64,000 bases of DNA from Acanthosoma haemorrhoidale (GCA_930367205.1 OV884014.1:112605138-112669137); one strand, 5' to 3'. Positions 47,048-58,362 are shown, counted from the stretch's first letter. Made by a program: numbers and translations. Notes: generated from the sequence alone by a model not told the origin.

Positions 47048-47052
47048 GTATC

Positions 47053-48496
47053 CTTTTTGCTTGTTGCGATGTTGGGAGCGGGGTCCTTATTTGTTTGATA
47101 TGTTTAATCAGCTCTACCGTTCACATTGCTATGTTTAATGTTCATCCAGCGATAATGTCTTGTTGAGGCATTTCTCATTATTTCGTCACGCTTCATAATA
47201 TGGCCCTCGCAAACGAAACTAAACTTATTTTATAAGAAAGACTACATCCAGCTAGCTGATTCCTCTCCGTGAACCTCCACTTCGCCCGGCACCCCCCTCT
47301 CTCATCTCCACTGTCGTATTCACCTCCTCACGTGGTGTTGTCATGTTTCTTTTTCCTCCTTTCTCTCTCTCCAATTGAATAGATTGTACTAATCGTTTTA
47401 TCCTGAATGCGTATTGTTTTTACAAACTAATAATTTACTTCTTACAGTGTTATGAATAGAAATTCTTCTAATTTTATATAATTTAACAATACACATAATA
47501 TTATCCTAGTCCTTTTAATACCTCCTAACTGGAATGAAACCTCCACCCTCCGAAATTTCATTTGGATTACGAAATATTTTCCATCTTTCTTTTTATGTAT
47601 TTTCCTATTTACCATATTTCAAATTCTACTCAAAACAAAACCGTACTAATATATTGATGCTACAACATAAAAATATATATGTAAGACAATTATTGAAGGT
47701 GGGGTGAATAAACTGAAATGAGTTTCTTTGTAAACAAGCAATTTTATTCACTATATATTATATTATAACAATTATCCATATTATTTACTCCTTATCTATA
47801 ACCTTATCTATATGAGAGCTGCTCCATCCGGCGGGGCCCAGTGGAAGCAGCGCGGCTCATTCAAATATTCAAATTAAACAGAGAATACTTTCTTTACATA
47901 TATATATATATATATATATTTGGAATCAGCTTGACTGCCAACCCAATAACAGGAAGTGCTGTTCTTCCCAGCAGCTCTTATCCTGAGGATGATGGTCTAC
48001 GTCTGGGAATAAATTAATAAAGCCGTGCAGAGGCAGCAGGTATTTCATTTTATAATTTATTGCTGTTGTTTATTTACAGCAGCTTTATGATGGAGTGTGC
48101 TCCATGCCACAATCGGCCTCAATGCCATTAGAATTCGCCTTCCCTCTCTCCACTGTCTGCCTTTCTAAGCCTAAAGTCTATTATAATATGGAACAGGTCT
48201 CTAGAACACCTTTACTTTATTTCATGTTACCTAATTACCTGAAACCTTAGGTCACAATGGACAAGCCGTCTACAAGTACTACCTCCTTACATCCAGAACG
48301 AAAGTGCTCAATTTATTCAGTGGCAATATTAGATATACTTGATAATTCAGGGCCAGGCAAACATGTAATTCTAGCAAATATGTATCTATAAACACTAAGA
48401 ACACCACATACTCAACATATTATGTACGTAGATATCTACATCTGCACATCGAAAATAGCAATGGGGAAATATTCCCTTCATCTTTTTTACGGAAGT
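47053..48496. other. No gene recognised
   Basis: AT-rich with a (TA)n run at 47898-47919. No supported coding sequence. Confidence 0.5.
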
Positions 48497-48507
48497 ATCT
48501 AGGGACA
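48497..48507 (+). repeat. Left target-site duplication of the I/LOA-type element
   Basis: ATCTAGGGACA, identical to 50665-50675. Confidence 0.9.
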
Positions 48508-49505
48508 GGAGTTGTACTCATGGCACCAGTGATCATGAGACATGAAAGCCTCTGTAATTTGCCAAGCAAAGTTCTATTTTTACTAATACTACCTCTGTGC
48601 CACCACACCATAGAGGCATAGAGCACCATTGGTCTAACTGCTGCGGTATATAGCCAGAATAACATTCTGGGTTGTAGTCCCCAGGTCCTACCCACAGCCC
48701 TTTTACATGCATAGAGGCATCGAAGTGCCTTCATAGTAGTATTCCTGATGTGTTTAGACCAGTCCAATTTTCTATCCAGAGTAACCCCTAGATGCTTTAC
48801 CTCACTACAAATGCTTACCTGTGTCCCCCCTATATAGGGTGGTCTAACTATAGCATTTCTTTTGTTAGTGAAGATACAGAGCTTTATCTTCTGGGGATTG
48901 ATTCCTAAACCATTCTTTTCACACCAATCCCTCAAAAGATCCATCGATGCGGAAAGCAACTCAGAAATGGTTTCTGAGAACTTGCCCCCTATGAGCACAG
49001 CAATGTCATCAGCATATCCCTGTGCGTAGAACCCTGCAGAGTTTAGGTTTGTTAACAATGAGTCAACGACCAAACACCACAGTAATGGAGATAACACCCC
49101 TCCCTGTGGACATCCTCCCACTGGCTTCATCCACAGTTTGGTTTGTCCCAATTGTGATTGTAAAATCCTATTCTCTAGCATGGTGTTTATCCAGCTAGAG
49201 GCTAAGGAACTAATCCCCTTTCTTTCTAAGGCTGATGCCATAGTGTTATAGGGTGTGCGATCAAAGGCACCTTCTATATCAACAAAGATGCCTGCCATTA
49301 TTTGTTTATGAACTAGGGATCTCTCTATCCTGGAAACCAGGTGGTGGAGAGCAATTTCACAGGATTTTCCTGCCTGGTATGCGAATTGAGCGCTATGGAG
49401 CGGTCGTTCTACCAGTATTCCATCCCTAATATGTCTGTCTATGACCTTTTCCAAGGTCTTCATTAAAAATGAAGTCAGACATATTGGTCTGTAAGACTTG
49501 GGAAC
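48508..49505 (-). pseudogene. Reverse transcriptase of an I/LOA-type LINE, inverted 5' segment
   Basis: One open frame of about 332 codons containing a near-complete RT domain, beginning at VPKSYRPICLTSF. Motif A is AGIFVDIEGAFDR, motif B CPQGGVLSPLLW, motif C GYADDIAV, so all catalytic aspartates are present. The thumb follows (SEVKHLGVTLDRKLDW, TAAVRPMVLYASMVWWH). The homology ends at ITGAMSTTP exactly where the target-site duplication begins; residues beyond that are flanking DNA. The N-terminal endonuclease is absent. It is inverted relative to its own RNase H half, so the enzyme cannot be made as one protein. No stop or frameshift is visible, suggesting a recent insertion. Confidence 0.9.
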
Positions 49506-50582
49506 TTGAATCCACTGCACATAGAAGTAGAAGCGCAAGCCTTGAACGTGGCTTACAGACTTGCGAAATCAGGAACAAGATCCAAAGTCATGACTCACAT
49601 GCGACATGGGAACTTGTTCAGAAGAATTGATGAGGACGAGGTGCTGTCAATGCACTCTGACCTACAAGTTAAGAAACACACAGACGTTTTATACTGTGCG
49701 GAAAACACAAAGACCAAACCACATAAACTGTGTAATGGGATTAATTGCTACACAGACGGCTCACTAACAGAAAACGGATCAGGGGCCGGCATATGGAGGA
49801 AAGATAAACCAGAATCTGGGATTTCTATTCCTTTAGGTAGACACACCTCGGTCTTTCAGGCCGAAGTGATGGCGATCAATGTCTGTACCCAAACCTTAAT
49901 TGGGGAGGGTGTAAGAAACAGACTGATCACAATTTTCACGGATAGCCAGGCAGCCATTGGCGCCCTGAGAAGCTATACGACCAGATCTTATTTGGTTGAG
50001 GAGTGTAAAAACAACTTAAACACACTCTCGCTAGCCAATAAGGTTAGAATCGACTGGGTGCCAGGACACACAGGCATCACAGGCAATGAGAAGGCAGATG
50101 GCCTTGCAAGGGTGGGCTCAGAACAGACACCTCTTGCACCTGAACCCATATGTGGTATCAGCCTCAGCTACGCTAAAAGGCGTATAAAATTAGCTTTAGA
50201 GGACAGGGCAAGACTCTCTTGGAGAGAAACTAAGAAACAGGAACACTCGAAACTGTTTCTTGATGGACCCTGTAAGAGAAGAAGCTCAGCACTTCTATCA
50301 ATGGACAGGTGGACACTCAAAAGTGTGACAGGACTCTATACAGGTCACTGTCGGTTAAATAAACACCTCTTTAATTTGGGGATAGTGGGATCACCAATCT
50401 GCAGATTCTGCAAGAAAGAGGGAGAAACGGCACGTCATATAATATGTGACTGTGATAACTTAGCTAGAAGGCGATACCTTCACTTTGGTAGTGATCGCAT
50501 TGTAGACCCCAAACTATGTGAACTGATCGATCCATTCAGTATCCTCAGATTTGCAAAGGCCGTGGGCCTGTCACATATATAG
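49506..50582 (+). pseudogene. RNase H domain and C-terminus of the same I/LOA-type LINE
   Basis: 358-codon frame starting NPLHIEVEAQALNVAYRLA, the segment that normally follows the RT thumb. RNase H catalytic residues are all visible: D84 in CYTDGSLTENG, E120 in FQAEVMAIN, D146 in IFTDSQAAIG, and H188/D198 in WVPGHTGITGNEKADGLA. A zinc-knuckle-like CRFCKKEGETARHIICDC follows near residue 305. The frame has no ATG of its own at the left edge; it begins at the inversion junction. It would degrade RNA in RNA-DNA hybrids in an intact element. The stop is at 50580, followed by a short 3' UTR. Confidence 0.85.
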
Positions 50583-50664
50583 GACAGGGACATGGACGGC
50601 GCACAATAGGTCTCAGTGAGGCCGCGGTGCACAAATGCCGGAACAAATAATAATAATAATAATA
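50583..50664 (+). mobile_element. 3' UTR and (AAT)n tail of the I/LOA-type LINE
   Basis: A ~60-bp 3' UTR, then about six AAT/TAA repeats at 50646-50666. Tails of short TAA-type repeats are typical of I-factor-like LINEs. Confidence 0.8.
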
Positions 50665-50675
50665 ATCTAGGGACA
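50665..50675 (+). repeat. Right target-site duplication of the I/LOA-type element
   Basis: ATCTAGGGACA directly after the AAT tail; identical to 48497-48507. Confidence 0.9.
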
Positions 50676-51696
50676 AAAGAAACATTTCTATGTATCAACA
50701 CAAAATATTATTTGTGTACTCATGCACACAGTTTGTCAACAGTGTATTTGAAATTAATACATTTTATTCTTTTCACGTTTAAATCATAAAAAAGTTAAGT
50801 CACATCCGGTTTTCACTAAACACTCAAAACTGTTTTTATGCGGTAGATAGGAGCAGTTTAAAAAAAATAGACGCACAAAAAACAGGATTGAGTGTATATA
50901 CTTAGTCTACATATTGCATATGTCTGCAGTGGTATATTAGTTGCTGTAATATCCATTGCATATACATACACTCATATGCAATCAAATGTTCGATAAGCCA
51001 TTGCCAAGATACGGCAAAGAGAATGCGTTCGATCACGTGAGGGTGCAGTTCGTTGCATATCGCCTGTTTTAATTAAGCGATAAACGTGAAACCGCCCTCG
51101 GATTAATGGCCTGAGCTTTATGAGCGTCTGGAAACTTTGTATTCCACATTGTTTCCCTTAAGCGAAACAAACTCATTATTCTAGAAATGTTGTGGGGATT
51201 CTGGTTAGTTTAACTTTGGTTGGATTCCAGCTGATAATAGACTCTACTTGTCACAATACGGGCTCGTTTGGCTTAACGGAAATAGAAATAAAAAATTTAT
51301 ATATTTTTTATAGAATTTTGAATCCAGTCAAAAATTGTAAATATCTGTGTCATCACGAGACGAGAGAACCGCTCGACTGAGAAACGCACACAGAATGCTT
51401 GTATGAACCGTGGTATTTTGCGTGGATCTCCTCTAGTCGAGACGGAAATGTGTAAATATTTTTACTTATAACGTAAATGTTTGGTATAAGTATTGTCGAG
51501 TTAGATATTGACAAATATCCCTAAAGTAGGGAGGAGACACCCGCCGCGGGCTAGGGTCGCTAGAACCTCTAGCCGCCGTCCGGCGAGCGCCAAGAAAGAG
51601 ATAAGGCGGGTGGACCTGTGGTCTTTCACCCTGGATGGCAGCCTAGTCGGCGGGCAGCCTAGGTTTCGCTTCGACCTAACTCCATAAGATCTTAGA
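50676..51696. other. No gene; clustered POU-like words and a GC-rich patch
   Basis: Four TTGCATAT words (50914, 50956, 50974 reverse, 51053) and a CACGTG-containing segment (ATCACGTGAG) near 51032. 51540-51660 is distinctly GC- and CpG-rich with no recognised homology. No coding sequence seen. Confidence 0.4.
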
Positions 51697-52200
51697 AGAT
51701 GTGCCCCGACAAAGCACTATTTTCAGGAGAAGAGGAACAGGAAAGGTTTATAGGTAGTTTATGGCGTCTTGGAATGACCACTAATTCACACTCGGTGTCT
51801 AAGGGTAGGCGAAAACCGTCCGGATCCCAAAGGCGAGTGTGAACCGGAGAGAAGCAGACTGGATTGCCGTGGGAGACGCTACTGATAAGTTTGTAGGGCC
51901 ACGGCAACCGTCGTCCGCAAGGGTGAGGTCTCTCCCAAGGAGGTGTTAGTTTTAGCGAGACGATGGCAAAGATTCCCACTAGGAAGGTGTGAGGTCTGAC
52001 AACGCCGGGCTAAAACATAGCGAGGTTAGGAGAGATAGATGCAAAGATAGTTGAATGAGAAGGCCATGGTTTCAGTAGAGCAGCAAGTGGCAGTGCAGAG
52101 AGAGAGGAGAGAGTAGTGCTCCAAGTGACGGTACTGTTCGTTATGCTAACTAGAGCTAATCTCGCTGCTTATATAGGCTGCCAGCCGTGGTGGGGATGGG
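51697..52200. mobile_element. Solo-LTR family fragment, copy L4
   Basis: Central LTR sequence from ATGTGCCCCGACAAAGCACT through CTTGGAATGACCACTAATTC, TCCCAAGGAGGTGTTAGTTT and the TATA-like GCTTATATAGGC (52160). Neither LTR terminus is present. Confidence 0.75.
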
Positions 52201-53066
52201 TCCACACCTGCGGCTGTTTCCCCCACTCTCACTGACGTCATAACCTTTATTAAAAACATATGGAAACTCTGATAGATATTTTCTGACCCGAGAAGAGGGG
52301 AACTTGTAATTATTCGTAATTAAGAGGTGGCCACAACAATATAATTCATGCAAGTATTGGGCACATTGAAATAAAAAATCTTTAGTTTGAGCTGTTGCCT
52401 GGAGGTAAAGGGAATGTTCTGAAACGATTGGAGAAGATCTAAAAGAAAGAAGAAGGGGATGAAGACTCATAAATAATTCAATGTAGTCATGCACTCTCAG
52501 ATAAGGAACGATCTTCACACTGAAAGGATAGGAATGCCAAGACCTTGCGCCCGCAGAGTAATCTTTAGCTCTAACGATTTGAACCTAAATGCATAAGATT
52601 TATGCGGGGAGAACTTAAACTAACCATTATATTATGAGTGCCTACTCTATAATACTTCTATGGTCTCTTTATACTTAACAGGAATTCTTCAAATCTCACA
52701 GAGCGAACCTTTACGGTCAAATACAGGTCAAGTTTCAGCCAGGTCAGGTCACGTGGTCATGAATCTGTGCTTTGAAAAATTCATTTCTGCGTTGTATTTT
52801 TTTGCATATCAAAAGCTATATCGTGGACGTTCCCTTTTCATACATTTGTTACTATGAATTCCTGGCTAGATTTATTATTTATTACCGTCTTAGTTATTTA
52901 TAGGTAATCTTTGCAATATATTTGTATATTATTAGTCATTTTCGTTTATATTTAACGTCTACTTTAATATTTTGTTAATGAAACAATTTTTACTTAAAAA
53001 AAAAAATGTGAAACCTGGTTGTGTAGGCTATACCCCCAAAACACTTCGTTAAACCCGGTCATTATA
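52201..53066. other. No gene recognised
   Basis: The 120-codon minus frame at 52156-52518 overlaps the LTR fragment and shows no domain. A weak acceptor-donor pair (TTATTTATAG|GTAATC) occurs near 52903. Confidence 0.4.
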
Positions 53067-53161
53067 CACAGGTGGGCTGAAAAGTTTCCGACCTCAACAT
53101 GAAGATGATAATAAAATAAATAAAAGCTTTGTTAGGTCGGAAACTTTTCAGATCATCTGTT
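53067..53161. mobile_element. 95-bp mariner-type hairpin MITE
   Basis: The inverted repeats CTGAAAAGTTTCCGACCT and AGGTCGGAAACTTTTCAG are perfect over 18 bp and extend imperfectly to about 26 bp (CAGGTGGG versus CAGATGAT). They enclose only about 40 bp. TA flanks both ends (53065-53066, 53162-53163). Confidence 0.8.
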
Positions 53162-53831
53162 TAGAACATTAATAATTACTAATGCCAAGGTGCTCCTTTC
53201 AAATCACATCGTAAACCCCTGGAAAGTCTTATAATTGCCAAATTATATTTTTGTTATCAGAATTAGCATAGGGAAAGAATAGTCAAGTAAACAAATTGTA
53301 AAAATACTTTAACTATAAAAATCAAAAGTCTCCGATTACAGCTATTGTGCTGTGTAACACAATACAGGACTAAAAGACTACTAAAAATGCAGAATAGTAA
53401 ACGAATGTAAAAAAGTAAACGAAAAATGGTTCTTAACGAAGGGAAGGCGATTTGACTTGTTATTGGGAGGGAGGATTGACCACAGCGAATACACCGAAAT
53501 TTAAAATTAACGAATGTCAAAAATGGCTATTAATAATAACATTTCATAAACATAAAACACAATGTTCGAAGGTAACACAAGCAGCCAGGAACAAACCCAA
53601 TATCAAACAACTGCCAATCTAGGTGTTCAGTACATATATAGCATAAAGTCAATACGGTTATGAGTACAATTATTTTGTTTGTTGAATTAAAACTTTAGTT
53701 TAACTAGCATTATGGCGTCGTCTGGGTGATATCTAAAAATTAACTTTTTTTTTGCTTATTTTAATTCAATATTAATTATATGCCCGCTTTATGCTGATTG
53801 GAAATTATTTACCTTCTAGGATATTGATTGT
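53162..53831. other. No gene recognised
   Basis: AT-rich. An 85-codon minus frame at 53263-53520 has no recognised motif. Confidence 0.45.
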
Positions 53832-53895
53832 TCTGTGATAGCTCAGAGGAAGAGCACCTGGACGGAGATTAAGAGGTATCTGGTTCAAATCTACT
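53832..53895 (+). mobile_element. tRNA-like SINE head with box A and box B
   Basis: TAGCTCAGAGGAAGAGC fits box A and GGTTCAAATCT (53882) fits box B, spaced 43 bp as in an intronless tRNA. The T run from 53894 could act as a pol III terminator. The anticodon arm does not pair convincingly, so it is more likely a tRNA-derived SINE or pseudogene than a functional tRNA. It shares GGACGGAGATT-like sequence with 4729-4787. Confidence 0.5.
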
Positions 53896-54281
53896 TTTTT
53901 TCTCTGCGTGGTAATAAAAAAGATAATAGCTTCAAAGGTTTTCGATTTGACTAACATATTCATATAGTTTTGGCGAGCTCAGTAGACCCTGGTTATAGTT
54001 TTTCCTATTTTCCAAGTTGAGAAGTTGAGACCACAAGGTTATGCCTTGGAGAGTTTTTGCAGATTGCAGAAGGTTCGGTGAATTTGGTTTTGAGTGAAAG
54101 AGAATAATTAAGTGACGGAGAGACAGTGAGGACCAGATCCCTCGCTACGGCTATTGTGCTCTTTGTTTTCGCTTGTAGTGCCAATGAGGAGTTTTTGTTA
54201 TAAAGCCTCGTACGTAAGGAGAAATGTTAACTAACAAATCCTTTACAAACCTAATATTCGCATAATTTCTCTTTCTTTTTA
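53896..54281. other. No gene recognised
   Basis: Unassigned sequence between the tRNA-like unit and the LTR. Confidence 0.4.
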
Positions 54282-54286
54282 AACGT

Positions 54287-55179
54287 TGTCGGGTCGTCAC
54301 GAGGGGTTGCCTAGTTACCATAGCCCTAGTGACGAAGTGGGGGTTGATAAGGCTATGACCTGGACGATTGCTTCATGACGGGTCTTACTACTATACTATC
54401 TGACTCCATATCTGATAGGTAGTGCACTATGTTCAGGACAAGAGAAATAGGGTAGGTATTATAGGTAGTTTATGTGGTCTTGGAATGAATACGAATTCAC
54501 CGATCGGTATCCGAGGGTAGGCTAAAACCGTCCGGATCCCAAAGACGAGTGTGAACCGGAGAGAGGCAGTCTGGATCACTGGGGGAGACGTTACTAGGTA
54601 AAGAAATCTCTTCCAAGGAGGTGCTAGTTTTAGCAAGACGAAGGCAGAGAATACCACTAGGAAAGTGTGGGGTCTGACAAGACCGGACTAAAACATAGCG
54701 AGGTTAGGAAAGAGAGGTGCAGAGGTTTTCATAAATGAGAAGGCCAAATCTAGAAACATGAGTGCAGCTGCAAGTGCCAGTCTAGAGAGCCGTAGTTGGA
54801 ATGAATTATCGGCTAAAACTAGGGGGTATATATAGCCCCCAGTAACCAATGGGGTCTTATTCTGGCCAATCGCGTCTAGCCAATAGGACGAGGCTTTATT
54901 CTGACCAACCGCATTGCAGGCTTGGATGAAGCTCGAATGTTCTAGACCAAGACCCAGCCCCTCTAAAGGGTCCAGGGTCCATTCTACCTGACCCGTGCCT
55001 CTGAGCTCGATTTGCAGCTGCGTGTTTTATTGTTTACAATATTTACACTGATATGACTTATGGTTTGGTAATGTTATATACATTTGTTTAAATTCATTTA
55101 CAACATATTATAACCAATTTACAATATATATACAATAGAGTATAGGGTGATTTATCTTATGAAGTTAGCGGTCGCTACC
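54287..55179. mobile_element. Solo LTR, copy L5 (893 bp, near-perfect TSD)
   Basis: Starts TGTCGGGTCGTCACGAGGGG and ends AGCGGTCGCTAC(C). Flanks AACGT and CACGT match at four of five bases. A TATA-like GGGGTATATATAGCCCCC at 54823-54841, itself a near-palindrome, is followed by several CCAAT words (54845, 54864, 54879). Confidence 0.8.
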
Positions 55180-56321
55180 CACGTGTTCGCCTAGTGCAAT
55201 TGTAAGTTAAGAATAATTTTGTTTGTACAGTCCACTAATTAGGCTTGCCAGTGCTCACTAAAGTCCTACTTCATTATTTAATTTGTTCTAGGCTATATGA
55301 TTTATTGTATATTGTTTTGTTTAAGTGTTGTCAGTAGACTATAGTCAGTTTTAGTCATTGAAATTCTTCTTTACCAGGCGCCTAATGTTTAAGATAAATT
55401 ATTATGTGAACTGACAATTTATTTAAATGTTTCTATGCCTTCTGAGGTAAAGGTTTTACTCGTGGATGAGTTAGTCCTGTTCATCAAGAAGTCTTGGAGT
55501 ATTGGAGGAGAAGTTGGAGCCCGGCTAATGCCAGAGACAATCAGAAGAAGAAGAAGATGCGACGATGCCGAAATCTCTCAAGAGGGATTATCCTGAGGGA
55601 GAGGGAACTGCCTTAAAGGCTTACAGGGTGATGGGGCCATAATCCCGGCAGGGGGTCGTCACTTCTGGACTGGAATGGTACCAGGTCGATGAAGATGTAA
55701 CTTCTGTTTAACGGCGAACTGTTCATTTCTCAAATAGAAACTGGTTAGGGTTGTAATTTTTTAAAAAATTATTTACATTCATATGTACTCGCAGTTAGGG
55801 TTAAAAAGTGAGCTACCAATCCAATATATTTGCTGGGATGAAATTAATTCCAGCGATGTTGAAGGTTGAGGTTAAAAGCTGTATGTTGAACCTGTTACGC
55901 TAACCACTATACTGTATTAGTTTGAACCAATTTAAATGTGAATCAATATACCCACTTTGCTATATTGAAACAGGTTCCTTTGCTTCGAGTTTTAATCGAA
56001 TGAACTTCAATAGGATAGCTTCAGAGTAAAATGCTTGGTACTTAATGAAAAGCTAAATATTTAAATAAGTTATCAGAGCGCTATTATTTACGATTAAAAA
56101 CCTACAACGATGTCTCTGTTCTGTGCCGACCTGACGCAGGGTTCTGTTCGGTATCTAACCTTTCCGAAGCTGAACTCCCTAACCCAGAATCTTTTCCAGA
56201 CCATCATCAGCAGACATCATGTCATGTACTTTCACACAATCGCAGGTACCCCGTATCTAGTGCTATAGTAGGTAGCCCCAAGCTTATTTAGAACTCTGGT
56301 ATCTCATATAAATATATATAA
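55180..56321. other. No confirmed gene
   Basis: 55480-55700 resembles LINE coding/3' sequence in composition (AGAAGAAGAAGATGCGACGA, GGGTGATGGGGCCATAATCC) but I cannot assign a family. 56120-56270 is GC-richer and unrecognised. Confidence 0.35.
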
Positions 56322-56830
56322 AATATTGTTGTGATATTAGATATTGTGGAGTTTGCACATAAGAATTTTGAATATAATGATTTAATCCAACTTATCAAGA
56401 AGGCGAAAATAAAAACAATTGAGAGTGGAGGAAAAAACAAAAGGTAGTATAGGAGGTGTTGTTATGAGAACACAGCATTACTCTGTAGTTTTGGGATCGG
56501 CCCGTGATACATGTTAGCTGTAAATTGTGTGTCAGAAAAACTTTAAAATTTCTTTTGGTTAGTGGTATTGGACTTGGCAGAACCAAGAAGAGCCATTGAA
56601 AGAAAAGAAACTGATTTGGTTTGAAAATAATTGATGAGGATAAAAGAAGAAAAAGCAAAATTGTAAACACGTATCTATATATAATTAATATAAGTTTTTT
56701 TTTTTTGTAATTAAATATAGCTTTTTTGCCAAAATTATTTTTGTTAAAGAACCTTAAAAATCAGTTTATAACTAATAAAGTAAATTTAAAGATAAAAATA
56801 ATATCCTTGAAGAAAGTAATAATATATATA
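56322..56830 (-). mobile_element. AT-rich MITE, copy 7
   Basis: Reverse orientation: begins ATATTGTTGTGATATTAG and ends AAGTAATAATATATATATG. It shares the TTTGGTTAGTGGTATTGGAC and CCAAGAAGAGCCATTG blocks with 2190-2610 and 6600-7195, forming one subfamily. Confidence 0.8.
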
Positions 56831-57787
56831 TGTGTAAACGTGTCACATATAAAAACAAAACAAATATTTCACAAAGGTATTCATTTGTGGCTTCTGAACT
56901 TAGTGATTAGTTATAGAAATATATATTAAAACTTTCATTAATATCGTTTCTAGCCTTGAATTTAATTCATTATAATTTTTAGTGCTCCTGTTTTTCCTCT
57001 TAACCATAATGGTTTATTAAAAGAGTTGTTGTGATCGTGAGTTATTGTTTTATGTTAAATGTATTGGTTAAATTTTCATTTGGGATTCTTAAGTACTTTT
57101 TTTCTTTATAATAAAGGTGGCTTTAAGTAATTCTCGTCCTGGGTGCTTTTCAATGCCTAGGAATGCGATCCATTTTCTATTTAGCCACCATTCAGGTCGG
57201 ATCAGGTATTCCTGAGGCAGTAACTCCTTGGCAGGCAGCAATGATTCTACCCCGAAATAAAAACCATTCCCAGAGAAAATTTCATCGCTTAGTTTAATGT
57301 TCGAATTCGAATTTTTTACTTACTTCGGAGCCCGAAGGGAGAGGCTGTACTGTTAAACTTGGATACGAAGTGATCGTCTTTCGCCTGTCTACGTCTGCTA
57401 CGATCTCACGACAGTAAAGACATAAAAACACTTTAGTAATAAAAACATCTGGATATAATTGAATAGTGTTAGGTAATAACTATTAATCCAGGGGAGGTGC
57501 CTGTAGGTGTTGCGAAACGAGGCCATGTATTCTGTAGAGTTTATACAGGCCTGCTCGGTTCTACCTCAAGTAGAGGATAAATAGTCAAAGTAGCTTGTTT
57601 GTTCCTTTGAAGGAATCCAGCTGGATCACAGGCTCTGCCTAGGCCCTAAGTAGATCCATAGACTTGCTTCTATAACTCCTTCGAGTGTGTGATCCCTTGC
57701 TTGAAGTTAGCCTTGGGGACAGAGGGGTGAATTGATTCTATATGTCAAACATTTTTTTTTATATAATGGTTAGTTATCTTGTTCAAA
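56831..57787. other. No gene recognised
   Basis: Contains the segment near 57320-57350 that is an inverted match to 35010-35040. No coding sequence seen. Confidence 0.4.
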
Positions 57788-58067
57788 TACAATATAAACA
57801 GTAATACAATAGATACTAATACAGTGGGTACATTAATACAATAGGTACACATACATTAGATACAATAATACAATAGATGCAAAAGATGCAGTAATACAAT
57901 AATACAATAGATACAGTAATATAATAATACTATAGATACAGTAATACAATAATACAATAGATACATTTATACAGTAATAAAATAGATACAGCAATACAAT
58001 AGATACAGTAATACAATAATAAATGTTTACAATAATACAATAGATAGATTTATACAATAATACTTAA
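57788..58067. repeat. AT-rich minisatellite, left part
   Basis: Variable repeats built from ATACAATAGATACAGTA and ATACAATAAT. The minus frame at 57833-58057 is the repeat translated (Y/I/V/L/C-rich) and is not a gene. Confidence 0.85.
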
Positions 58068-58197
58068 TTTTTTTTATTTATAAACAACTTTATTAAGATG
58101 AAATTACAATCTGCCTTAATACTTAATAGGCAATAAATAATTGAGATAAATGTTTTCATTCATACCATATTTACAATTCATCATTCACTCGCACAAC
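58068..58197 (-). mobile_element. Jockey-clade LINE 3' end, copy J8, inside the minisatellite
   Basis: AACTTTATTAAGATGAAATT to TTCATCATTCACTCGCAC is the reverse complement of the last ~125 bp of the J4 family. Minisatellite units resume immediately on the far side. Confidence 0.8.
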
Positions 58198-58362
58198 AAT
58201 AATACCTTAAATACAGTAATACTATAGATATATTTATACAATAATACTATAGATACAGTAATACAATAATACAATAGATAGATTCATACAATAATACTAT
58301 AAATACAGTAATAAAATATATACAATAATACAATAGATATATTTATACAATAATACTATAGA
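58198..58362. repeat. AT-rich minisatellite, right part
   Basis: Continues the unit type of 57788-58067 (ATAATACTATAGATACAGTA, ATAGATATATTTATACAATA). Confidence 0.85.

Noticed and set aside
53832..53905. Functional tRNA gene
   Set aside because: Boxes A and B are good but the anticodon and acceptor stems do not pair convincingly.
57833..58057. Hydrophobic Tyr/Ile/Val-rich protein
   Set aside because: Translation of the AT-rich minisatellite on the minus strand.
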